Shown piece after piece: positions 54,894-64,000 of a stretch of 64,000 nucleotides of DNA. The notes beneath the pieces were generated by a model. It made no database searches and had not been told where the DNA came from. It saw only the letters and a program-made list of their open reading frames with translations. The stretch spans positions 280,379,524-280,443,523 of the forward strand of contig NC_080540.1 of the NCBI RefSeq assembly GCF_028640845.1. Reading direction: 5' to 3'. Every line of letters starts with the position of its first letter. Position 1 is the first letter of the stretch. The position numbers and the translations under genes were made by a program. This stretch comes from Ahaetulla prasina (Eukaryota > Chordata > Lepidosauria > Squamata > Colubridae).

Positions 54894-57800
54894 CTAGAAA
54901 GGAGTAAAAAAAGTAAAGGCAAACAATATTAATAATATTTGAGCAAGGGCACTAAGCCAAATTCTTAATTATTGTCTTATAATATTACAAACATTACTGC
55001 ACTGTTTTAATAAAGCAAGTACTCGTATTATGATAATCATGCTCTAAATTAAAAACATTTGTTACTCTGTTACGTATGTCAAAATATTCTCCTTTGTAAA
55101 CACATGAGTTGAGATGGCAATCCTTAGTCAATCATTCCGGTTAAAATGATTGCATATATTTCTTTAGTCAAATTACAGTTACCCCTCATTAACAATGATT
55201 TGGCCAGACCAACTTAGAAGAGGCATTCATTCTCATATAACAGCTGTGTGCAATATTTCTTTCTGAAGCATTTATTAGTATTAATAAACCTTAGTAAGAC
55301 CACACCTTGAATACTGTTTTGGTCACCACATTACAAAAAAGGATGTTGAGGCTTTGGGAATAGTGCAGAGAAGAGCAACTAGGATGATTAAAGGCCTGGA
55401 GTCTGAAATATATAAAGAATGGTTGCAGGAACTGGGCATGGCTAGTCTAGAGACTAGGAGTGACATGATAACAGTATTTGAGGGGCTGCCACAAAGAAGA
55501 GGGGGTGGAGGGTCAACGTATTTTCCAAAGCACCAGAAGACAAGATGCAATGGATGAAAACTAATCAAGGAGAGAAGCAACCTGGAATTAAGAAGAAACT
55601 TTCTAACAGTGAGAACAATTAATCAGTGGAATAGCTTGCCTTCAGATGTTGTGGGTGCTTCAACACTGGAGGTTTTTAAGAAAACTGTACCTATCTGAAA
55701 TAGTATAGGGTCTCCTGCTTGAGCAGGGGGCTGGACTAGAAGACCTCTAAGGTCCCTGATTGATTTCCATTTCCTGTACCATCCATAGTTAACAATAGTA
55801 TGCAAATATAATCGACACAAGAGAATATTTGTAACTCAGGCTTGAACTGTGGAGTCCTGGGTGCTCTGTGAGCTTGGTTGTTTTCTTGGCAGATGCTTCA
55901 CTATCCAACTAGGTAACACCTTCAGTGCAACAGGGTTGCAGGGCTTGCTGTTATAGGCATTCATGTAGAAAGAATAACTGTACCCTGATGGGGGTTTACC
56001 TACATAAACTGAGTAAGTTACCTAGTTGGGTAATGAAATGTCTGCAAAAAGAAAACCAACCAAACTCACAGAGCACCAACAACTCTACAAATCCAAATCC
56101 ACTGTTTTCTTTAACTAACTGATGGCCTTGAAAGAAATGCAAGGAGAGCTGAAAGAAAGAGCCTCTCACCTGCACAGCATAAAGCAGGTGTGTTCTGTAA
56201 ACAGAAACTATCTCCTGATGTTGCTTCTTCGTTTCCTGAAAAGAAAGATGATCAATCAACAAATGAACAAGCATGCACTAGGATTCTAATGGAACATTGA
56301 TGTCATTTTCTAATAAAGATAATGTAGAACAGAAAGTGATACTAATTCACACAAGCCATAATCTGCCACATGTACACTGAGGATAGCAATGCATGGGCAT
56401 AGTTGTGTCTGTCCATCCCAGATATCCCCAGCTTTCATCCCAGATATTCCCTATTCTGTCCTAGGGTAAGAATCCAAGACTTGTGCGAGCAAAATAGAAA
56501 ATAGTGATTTTCTAGATTAGAGCAGGGGTGTCAAACTGGATTTCTTTGAGGGCCAGATCAGCATTGTACTTCTCCTCCACAGGCTGGCCAGGAGGGGGAA
56601 GAGATGGGACGGATGAGTCCTGCTGGCCAAAATGAAAGGAAACAATAGGGCAGGAACGGTAGGCACGTTTGTGCTCTTATGCACGCCCCTTATAGACCTC
56701 TTGGGAATGGGGTGAGGTCAATAGTAGATAATCTTTGGTTAAAGTTTTGGGGATTTTGAGAAGAGACCACAGAGTCGGGTAGTGTGTTCCAAGCACTAAT
56801 AACTCTGTTACAGAAGTCATATTTTCTGCAATCAAGATTGAAACGGTTAACATTGAGTTTAAATCTATTGTTTGCTCTTGTATTGTTATGATTGAAGCTG
56901 AAGTAGTATTCAACAGATGATTCTATGAGTTAAATACAGGTCCTGTCGAAGGCGGCGGAGTTCTAAGTTTTCTAAATTCAAGATTTCAAGTCTGGTGGCA
57001 TAAGGTATTTTGTTGTATTCAGAGGAGTGGAGAACTCTTCTTGTAAAATATTTCTGGACACGTTCAATTGTATTGATGTCTGAAATGTGGTATGGGTTCC
57101 AGACAGGCGAGCTGTATTCAAGAATTGGTCTAGCAAATGTTTTATAAGCTCTGGTTAGCAGTGTAGTGTTTCTAGAGAAGAAACTACGTAAGATTAGGTT
57201 TACAACTCTTAAAGCCTTTTTTGCAATGTAGTTGCAGTGAGCTTTGGCACTTAGATCATTGGATATGAAAACTCCAAGTTCTTTAACAAGGTGGGGGTCA
57301 TCTGTAAGGTAACGTCCATCGAGTTTGTATTTAGTGTTTAGATTCTTTTTTCCAATGTGTAAAACAGAGTATTTGCTGGTTGAGATTTGGAGTTGCCAAG
57401 TTTTTGACCATTCTGACACAAAGTCAAGGTCTTTTTGAAGGGTAGCTGTATTGTTGGTAGTGTTAAATATTTTGACATCGTCAGCGAAGAGAACACAATT
57501 ACTTTTAATATGGTCACAGAGATCATTAATGTATAATATAAAGAGTGTTGGTCCAAGAACACTGCCTTGGGGAACGCCGCTATTGACAGAAACAGGATTT
57601 GATATGGCACTGCCTATTTTGACTACTTGTTGTCTGTTAGACAGGAATGCTGTTATCCAATTGTGGAGGGGTCCGGAGATGCCATAGGATTTTAGTTTGG
57701 AGAAGTTTGTCATGTACCACTGAGTCAAAAGATTTACAGAAGTCTATGTAAATTGGATCTATTGTTTTGCCTTGATCAAGATTTGTAGTCCATATGTTTT

Positions 57801-60800
57801 TGCATATGTGTCGCAGGGGACTAGCGTGCAGCCCCCACACCCCATTTTTTGGCTGGATGGCCTCCTGCAGCACTTTGCCAGCCAAAATGGGGTGTGGGAA
57901 GGCTGCATGTGCCCCGGGGGTGCCCTGTTTTGGCCAGCAGGATGCTGGAGGCCGTCCAAGCCAAAAATGGGGCACAGGGGTGCCGCACCGTGGGCCAGTC
58001 CTTTGATATTTCTAGGCCAGCCCCGTGGGGCAGTTTTAAGCATCCGGTGGGCTGGATCTGGCCCATGGGGCCTTGAGTTTGACACCCCTGGATTAGATGA
58101 TAAATGCTTGGGAGAAGGAACTCAGCCTTCCCTGTTGGCTTCTATCAAACAAAGTCAATTAGGAAAGCCAAATTTGCTAAACAACTGCAGCAAATTTGCT
58201 TAATAACCTTGACAAAAAAGTCATAAAATTAGGCACGATTCACTTAACAACCACCTTGCTTACAAATGGAGATTCTAGTCTCTATTATGGTTGCATGTTG
58301 AGGACTAACTGTACAGGTTATCTTTCAACTTTCAATACTAAGAGCTGTGGTGGCACAGTGGTTAGAGTCCAGTACTGCAGGCTACTTCTGCTGCTTGCCG
58401 GCTGCCTGCAATTTGGCAGTTCGAATTTCACCAGCCTGAAGGTTGACTCGGGTTTCCATCCTTCCGAGGTGGGTAAAATGAGGACCCAGATTGTTGGGGG
58501 CAATAGGTTGACTCTGTAAACAGCTTAGAGAGGGCTGTAAAGCAGTGTAAAGCGGTATATAAGTCTAAGTGCTATTGCTTATATTGGCTCTGAAATGGCA
58601 CATATCTTTCTCCTGAAGCACACACTCCTTTAGAAAGCAGGTACAAATGTATTGTTGGACAAAAAATAGTGTACTTCAAGAAAATATAATCAATGAAAAC
58701 AAGGGATGCCCAGAAATCTTTCTGGGCATTATAAAGGAAGGAAAAGATACTGAAATCTCATGAGGTTCTGATGTTCTTTGCCAAATATCTTAACTGACCT
58801 CAGCAACTGACTTCTCTGGAGTTTTGATGGGAGTTCTGATTCTCTTTAGTGCCATGCTGCCAATTTCCTAATTGAAAGCATTCATACTGATAGCTCATTT
58901 CGCTGAATCAAGGCAAATGCCTTCATTCTAAAGTAGCTGATGAACACTCAACCTCAGAATGTTCTGGAAACAGCTAGGCACTCATATGCCTGCCTTACAG
59001 AACCTGGCTTTGGTACAAAGCACAATCAGCAGATACAAAAATTTGGTCCACGGTGCACTTAGACTTTATGTTACGTTGCTCCAACTGGTTTGCCATCTCA
59101 GATGCAAATATAATTCTATAACTATATTGCTATAATTCTATAGGCAAAGCTCCCACACTGATTTGAAAGAACTAAAAAAAAAGATATTTTTTCTGACAAG
59201 AAAATGAGCACTGGCATGGTGGAAGCTAAAGGATCTGCCATTGCTCTTAATTTAAAAAAATAAATCAATGGACGGTTAGGTATCTCGCTGAGATTGTCCC
59301 CGATATCAAAGGATTCATTTTTTAAAAAATTTGAATTTATATCCCGCCCTTCTCCGAAGACTCAGGGCGGCTTACACTGTGTAAGGCAATAGTCTCATCC
59401 TATTTGTATATTATATACAAAGTCAACTTATTGCCCCCCCAACAATCTGGGTCCTCATTTTACCTACCTTATAAAGGATGGAAGGCTGAGTCAACCTTGG
59501 GCCTGGTGGGACTCGAGCCTGCAGTAATTGTAATTGCAGGCAACTGTGTGTTAATAACAGGCTGCATTAGCCTGGTGAGCCACTTCCCAGCCCTAAGTGA
59601 ATGAACTCATAAGTTCATTGACTTATGAGCGGTTGCTTAGCAAATATTCGAAGTTACGACAAACCTCCCCAGGGCTCCCAAACCTCCCCAGGGCTACTTA
59701 CAACTCAGATTCAAAGTTACGATGCCCCTGCCCCCCGCCCCCCGCCATGACACGATAGCATTTAGGGCACTTGGCAACCAGCCCAGTCAAACTGCAATCT
59801 TCCATGGTTGTGTGACTGTGACATGACATTTTTTTGCCAGAAACTGATTTCCTGGAGGAAAGTACGTTGCGGACAATAGATTCACTTAATGACTATGTTG
59901 TTCATTTAACAACCACTGAACAATCACAGGGATTCATTTAATGACTGCCGCAAGAAAAATCGGACCTGCTTAACAACTGACACAGCTTACAACTGTAATT
60001 CCAGACTCAATTTTACAGGGAGTCCTCAATTTATAGCACTTCATTTAGTGACCCTTCAAAGTTACAATGGCAATGAAAAAAATGACCGTTTTTCACAGTT
60101 ATGACCTTTGCAGCATCCCCATGAGGAGATCAAATTTCAGATACTTGGCCACTGGTTCATACTTCTAACCACTGCAGTATCCGGGGTCCCCTTTTACGAC
60201 CTTCTGAGAATCAAAGTTGAAGGGGAAACCAGATTTACTTAACAACCACGTTGCTAACTTAACAACTGAAGGGCTTTGCTTAACAACTGTGGCACGAAAG
60301 GTTGTAAAATGGGGCAAAGCTCACTTAACAAATGTCTCACTTAATGACATAAATGTTGGGCTCAATTGTGGTCGTAAGTCAAGGACTACCTATACAATCA
60401 AAAATCAAGGGGTACTTGTATCCAGTTTCATCCCAAGGAGAATCCTGGTCTGCAACTATAAAAATAAGCAATTGTGTACATAAGGAAGTCATAAACTTAC
60501 AGCCAGTTGGTTCTGTAACTGCTTCACTTGCTGCTGCAACAGCTCCAGCTGCTGACTTTGTCGTTTAGGTGTACCAGTTGAGTAAGACAGCTGGGAAAGA
60601 CTGTTCAATGCTTCCTTTAACTTGGTAACTTCCTTAGACATGTCTGTTATCTATAAAAGGATAAAAGGGGAAAAAAAACTTCATTATTCCAGAGTACATC
60701 AAAGTTCTGGCACTGGTGAGTTCTGCTTTAAAGGTGGGAAAACAGCCTTCGTTATCACCATTAACAGATTAACAGAGTTGGAAGGGACCTTATAGGTCAT

Positions 60801-63800
60801 CTAGTCCAGGGGTCTCCAACCTTGGCAACTTCAAGCCTGATGGACTTCAACTCCCAGAATTCCCCAGCCAGCTTTGCTGGCTGAGGACTTCTGGGAATTG
60901 AAGTCCACCAGGCTTGAAGTTGCCAAGGTTGGAGACTCCTGATCTAGCCCAACCCGCTGCTCAACCATCACCTGGATTCAGATGGCATTGTTTAATCATA
61001 CTGCAAAGGTAGCCTTTCACTTACCACCATTTGTTTAATGACTGTCTAAAGTTACAGCAGCACTGAAAAAATGGACAACAATTGCAAACATCACAGCATC
61101 CTCCCCCCCTCACATGATAAAAAAAATTGGGTGCTTGGCAACTGGCATATATTTATGATGGTTGCACCAATCACCTTTTACAGCCTGATTTTTCTGCAAA
61201 AACACACATGGGGATGAGGGTTTATTTCTTCAAACTCCCTGAAATAAGGTCATGCAAAAGATAGTGTACAAAAAACCTTCTTGGAACATAGGAAACCCTG
61301 AAATAACGTCATGCAAGAGATAGTGTACAAAAAAACCATCTTGGAAGATAGGAAACCATTTCTGCATTTACATCATGATTCTGTTATTGGAAATAGATAA
61401 AAAAGCCAAAGGAATTGAGCCTAGGCCAGGATTCTGCAATGACCACAAAGAACCTAGCACAGTAACATCTTTCAAGTAATCAGTGGGTGAACAGGCTTGC
61501 GGGGGTGTGTGGGGGAGGCATTTGGACCATGGGAAACCCAGCCACTGCTGATATGGATATCAGAACAACTAACTAAGAACAACTAACTAAAAACAACTAA
61601 CTAGGGCCCAGCAGAGATTATACTAACTGAGATTTCTCAGGAAACAAACAACTGAATGAAAAGCTGCTGCAGGCTTTCTACCGCTGTACCATAGAGCGTA
61701 TTTTAACTTACTGCACCTGTGTATGGTTTGCCAATTGCACAGTAGCAGATAGGACAGCACTCCAGAGGATCAATGTCATTGCCCAGAGCAGGGATGAAAT
61801 GTAAAATTTGTTACTACCGGTTCTGTGGGCGTGGCTTGGTGGTGGTGGGGTAATGTGACTGAGTGGGCATGGCCAACTTTTTAAAAAAACTTTTAAAAGC
61901 ATTTTTCTCTACAACCTCTTCGGCTGAAGAAGTTGTAAAAAAAATGCTTTTAAAAGCCTCTGATGATCCCAGCTGAGCCACGCAATCATCAGAGGCTCTT
62001 TTTTAACTTTTATAAGCATTTTTTCAGCTGGGCATGGAGGGGGGGAAGGGATTTTTGCTACCAGTTCTCCGAACCACTCACTGCCATCGCTACCAGATTG
62101 GGCGATCCGGTCCAAACCGGGAGCATTTTACTCCTGGCCCAGAGCATCATTGGTTGCCCTCTCCCCTCTTTGTAAGAGCTTTATAGCTCATACTGTCTAA
62201 GAAAGTTTAAAACATTCTTAAAGATCCATCTCATCCTGGGCACCCTTTTTTTGAATTATTACCATCTGGCAGATGGTACAGCATAATATAAACAAGGACA
62301 AATAGGCTGAAAAACAGCTTCTATCCCAGGGCAATAACCATGTTGAATTCTACGGTATAGTGCAATATCGGGTTTTCAATTTCAATTATATAGAATGTAA
62401 AGGATATATGTTTGTGTTTTTATTTTTATAGTTATGATGTACACGGAAGACGGCATTCGTTGTACCGTGTGCAATGACAATAATGTAAACTAAATTAAAC
62501 TAACCTTTTTATCTTTGTCTTCATCCATTTTTAAGGCACTCTCGGAAGCTTTTTTCATTTTGAGGAGTTCTTCTTGAGACTTATGATACTGATGAAGTAG
62601 CCCTTTGATTTCTTCTTCCTTGGCTTGGAGAAGAGCTCGGAGATTCTCTTTCTCCCCTTTCACTTGGGAGATCTCCTTCCTCAACTGTGCAAGATCGGCA
62701 GACAAAGTATCCTTTTCTTTCAGCAGATCCTTCAGTTTGGATGACAAGGAGTTGACTTCGTTTTCTGAAGAAGTCCGAAGCTCTTCATACAATACTCTAG
62801 GCACCATGGCTTCACACACTGCAGCTTCTTCTTCTAACAACTCCTTCTGCAGACGCTGCACTTCTCTCTCTTTGTGGACAATCTGCTCTTTGAGCGCATT
62901 TATTTCTTCTTCCACTTCCTTCATTGAGGTCTGGAGAGCAGTCACTACTTGAAGATGTTCTGTGATGGAGACAGAATTCTTCTTTTGAGAGTCAACCAAG
63001 TTTTGGAGTTGTGTCATTTCACTTAACACGTTTGTGTACTGTGTCTTCATTTCCAACAAAGCATGTTCAGCTTCCTCTCTTTGTGAGGCGGTGGCTTCCA
63101 TTAGCTTTTCGTATTCCTCCAGAGGTATATATCCTGAAGTCAGATCTTCTGAAGTGCTTTTCTTCTTGCAATCTTCAAGTTCTGCCTGGGCTTCTTTGTA
63201 CATTTGAGAAAGTTCACTAACCTGCCTGTTGAGTTCATTTATTACTTGGTTCTTTGCATCCTTCACCTCTTGAGCTTCATCGCTCTGACCTAATTCCATC
63301 TGAGCCTTCAGTCTGTCTTGAAGCTTTTTGATTTTTTCCTGTCCTTCCTTATATTTCTCAATTAGCAACATCTTCTCCTGGTTGATATTTTCAATAACTG
63401 AACAATAAGACTTTTTCATCGCCTCACACTCCTCCACAGACATTATACCAGCAGCATTTCTCTCCCTTTCTTCCAGCTTTATTTCTAGTTCCTTCACCTT
63501 CACTTTCAGCATTTCATCATCTTCTTGAGCTTTCTTCAGCTTCTCCTTCAGCAGCTCAACTTCTTCACAGGTTGTTTTGACCTCATGCAGGTCAGGCTCT
63601 TTACTTTCTGAAGTTACCACGTCCAGTTGCATTTGTCTCTGGACATGCAGCATTTCCTTCATTGCTTCTTCACATCTGAGTTGAGTTTCTTTGAGTTTCT
63701 GACTGAGGTCAGTGCCATTCTCTGAAATTTCTGAGCTGTTTAACAAAGGACCCTCCTCCAGCACACTAGACTGAAGCTGAGACTCCAAGTGCAACCTCTT

Positions 63801-64000
63801 TGCTTCTGAACTATCTAGTCTCTTCTGTACTTCTTCTAAGCTTTCTTGTAACTGTTTAATTTTTAATTCATTAAGGCTTGTCTCTTCCCGAGCCTGTGCC
63901 AGAATCAGAGAAGGCGTGCTTATCTCCTCGGCTGCTGATGTTGAGCTTTCACTCAGCCTATTCGACAAAGCACCAAATTCTGCATGGGTGGAACAAGAAG
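54792..64000 (-). CDS. RAI14: RAI14 (ankycorbin), C-terminal half, gene continues off right edge
   Basis: RAI14 is a cytoplasmic actin-associated protein with N-terminal ankyrin repeats and a long C-terminal coiled coil. Only the coiled-coil part is here: exons 62505-64000 (partial at the right edge), 60501-60650, 56170-56235 and 54792-54893, all GT-AG and in phase, about 600 residues. The big exon is almost wholly heptad-rich (for example [20 protein letters not shown]). The following exons read [60 protein letters not shown], and [20 protein letters not shown], matching the mammalian C-terminus. The human protein ends SQKK; here the frame runs on for eight more residues to TGA at 54794-54792. 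Ankyrin-repeat exons lie beyond the window. Confidence 0.95.
55285..55750 (+). mobile_element. CR1 LINE 3' fragment
   Basis: Plus-strand frame [20 protein letters not shown] and [11 protein letters not shown], then CAGTGGAATAGCTTGCC and tail GGGGCTGGACTAGAAGACC. In a RAI14 intron. Confidence 0.88.
55848..56095. repeat. Palindromic repeat
   Basis: Left GTGGAGTCCTGGGTGCTCTG, right CAGAGCACCAACAACTCTAC, inner inverted CCAACTAGGTAACACC / AGTTACCTAGTTGGG. Probably an old DNA element. Confidence 0.6.
56170..56235 (-). CDS. RAI14: RAI14 coding exon
   Basis: Acceptor TTCTTTTCAG, donor CAG/GTGAGA, 22 codons: [20 protein letters not shown] then VQ. Confidence 0.94.
56635..57830 (-). mobile_element. 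CR1/Jockey-group LINE, 3' part
   Basis: 5'-truncated non-LTR retrotransposon with 3' UTR box GTGCCTACCGTTCCTGCCC. Its reverse transcriptase frame is described separately. It lies inside the hAT-type element 56523-58090 in a RAI14 intron. Confidence 0.82.
56910..57728 (-). CDS. Reverse transcriptase fragment of a LINE, open over 272 codons
   Basis: Carries the RT landmarks in order: [20 protein letters not shown] (motif B region), [11 protein letters not shown] (catalytic Asp-Asp), an LHIGKKN turn, [11 protein letters not shown] (motif D/E), [20 protein letters not shown] and [13 protein letters not shown] (C-terminal helix region), then a [13 protein letters not shown] end. No stops over this span, but the 5' part of ORF2 (endonuclease) is absent, so the copy cannot be autonomous. 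The clade (CR1-like, possibly Vingi or L3) cannot be settled by eye. Confidence 0.85.
   Translation of the reverse strand: MTQWYMTNFSKLKSYGISGPLHNWITAFLSNRQQVVKIGSAISNPVSVNSGVPQGSVLGPTLFILYINDLCDHIKSNCVLFADDVKIFNTTNNTATLQKDLDFVSEWSKTWQLQISTSKYSVLHIGKKNLNTKYKLDGRYLTDDPHLVKELGVFISNDLSAKAHCNYIAKKALRVVNLILRSFFSRNTTLLTRAYKTFARPILEYSSPVWNPYHISDINTIERVQKYFTRRVLHSSEYNKIPYATRLEILNLENLELRRLRQDLYLTHRIIC
58120..58315. mobile_element. Partial 'AGTCCTCGACTTAC'-type MITE
   Basis: Contains TCAATTAGGAAAGCC, CACTTAACAACCACCTTGC and the end TTGAGGACTAACTGTA. Confidence 0.5.
58345..58580 (+). mobile_element. tRNA-derived SINE with LINE-like tail
   Basis: Head GCTGTGGTGGCACAGTGG, B-box GCAGTTCGAAT, body CCAGATTGTTGGGGGCAATA, tail AGCGGTATATAAGTCTAAG. 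Head and tail are complete. Confidence 0.87.
59325..59600 (-). mobile_element. tRNA-derived SINE with L2-like tail
   Basis: Minus-strand element nearly identical in plan to 33992-34258: ATCCCGCCCTTCTCCGAAG at the tail, GGCTGAGTCAACCTTGGGCC, head CATTAGCCTGGTGAGCC. Confidence 0.85.
59605..60395. mobile_element. Two adjacent 'AGTCCTCAATTTATAGC'-type MITEs
   Basis: A degraded copy (about 59605-60000) is followed by a better one (about 60015-60395; ends GAGTCCTCAATTTATAGC and TCGTAAGTCAAGGACTACC). Confidence 0.65.
60501..60650 (-). CDS. RAI14: RAI14 coding exon
   Basis: Acceptor TTTTATAG, donor GCT/GTAAGT, 50 codons. Includes [18 protein letters not shown]. Confidence 0.95.
60765..60965 (-). 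mobile_element. CR1 tail split by a palindromic MITE
   Basis: AGAGTTGGAAGGGACCTTAT, then GTCATCTAGTC, the MITE, and ATCTAGCCCAACCCGCTGC. Confidence 0.8.
60807..60941. mobile_element. Palindromic hAT-type MITE
   Basis: Arms CAGGGGTCTCCAACCTTGGC and CCAAGGTTGGAGACTCCTG; flanks ATCTAGTC (60799-60806) and ATCTAGCC (60942-60949), 7 of 8 matching. Confidence 0.88.
60995..61205. mobile_element. Partial 'AGTCCTCGACTTAC'-type MITE
   Basis: Boxes CATTTGTTTAATGACTGTC, TTACAGCAGCACTGAAAAAA and TTGGCAACTGGCATATATT. Confidence 0.5.
61789..62136. mobile_element. hAT-type MITE with internal hairpins
   Basis: Ends CAGGGATGAAATGTAAAATT and GAGCATTTTACTCCTG; perfect 8-bp duplication GCCCAGAG at 61781-61788 and 62137-62144. 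In a RAI14 intron. Confidence 0.93.
62190..62495 (+). mobile_element. Probable LINE 3' end
   Basis: Contains AGATGGTACAGCATAATA, CAGCTTCTATCCCAGGGC, AATAACCATGTTGAATTC and ends GTGCAATGACAATAATG, a style of 3' UTR seen in L2/CR1-type LINEs. It abuts the donor of the large RAI14 exon. Confidence 0.45.
62505..64000 (-). CDS. RAI14: RAI14 large coiled-coil exon (partial)
   Basis: Open to the right edge. Begins in the window with [17 protein letters not shown] and ends MDEDKDK K with donor AAG/GTTAGT. Very rich in Glu, Lys, Leu and Gln, with heptad spacing. Confidence 0.95.

Larger units (their letters stand above)
56523..58090. mobile_element. hAT-type element ('CAGGGGTGTCAAACTC' family) split by a LINE
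   Basis: Ends CAGGGGTGTCAAACTGG and TTGAGTTTGACACCCCTG. Flanks GATTAGAG (56515-56522) and GATTAGAT (58091-58098), 7 of 8 matching. The LINE occupies about 56635-57830. Confidence 0.88.

Noticed and set aside
57759..58203. Frames of 70-143 codons over 57.8-58.2 kb
   Set aside because: They read through the right half of the hAT element 56523-58090 in several frames; no conserved domain.

Overview
The window is vertebrate nuclear DNA and almost certainly comes from a squamate reptile, most likely a snake. Three things point there. The gene order is the tetrapod block RAI14-TTC23L-RAD1-BRIX1-DNAJC21 (human 5p13), here in reverse. The gene structure is intron-rich with GT-AG splicing. The repeats are those of squamates: Sauria-type SINEs ending in CCTTTACCTTTACC, CR1, L2-like and BovB-like LINEs, a LINE tail running into an ATTCT (=AATAG) microsatellite as described for snake CR1/L3 elements, tRNA-derived SINEs with LINE-like tails, and many short non-autonomous hAT-type elements.

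Layout from left to right: DNAJC21 first coding exon and CpG-rich promoter (minus, 474-570, gene runs off the left edge); BRIX1 last six coding exons (minus, 3412-7894); a 6 kb transposon-filled gap where the BRIX1 5' exons should be; RAD1 complete coding region in five exons (plus, 14142-18673); TTC23L in nine coding exons (minus, 22252-42347, phases consistent, 394 codons); a repeat-rich intergenic stretch; and the 3' half of RAI14 (minus, 54792 to the right edge), including its large coiled-coil exon. DNAJC21 and BRIX1 both act in 60S ribosome maturation, RAD1 is the checkpoint-clamp subunit, TTC23L is a TPR protein and RAI14 an actin-associated ankyrin/coiled-coil protein. They are neighbours by old synteny and are not an operon-like functional unit.

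Most remaining sequence is mobile DNA, heavily nested. About sixteen insertions can be bounded by matching 8-bp target duplications and CAG...CTG ends (hAT-like). Several Sauria SINEs have 10-11 bp duplications, and a solo LTR has a 5-bp duplication.

The most interesting points are: (1) one TTC23L intron has the hallmarks of a minor-spliceosome U12-type AT-AC intron, and the reading frame closes only when it is spliced that way; (2) the TTC23L exon beside that intron is flanked by an inverted duplication about 3 kb apart; (3) the first ~130 codons of BRIX1 are not visible where they are expected; (4) there is a multi-level transposon stack at 25.05-26.67 kb with every boundary supported, including a composite element that looks like gene conversion from a neighbour 1.2 kb away.
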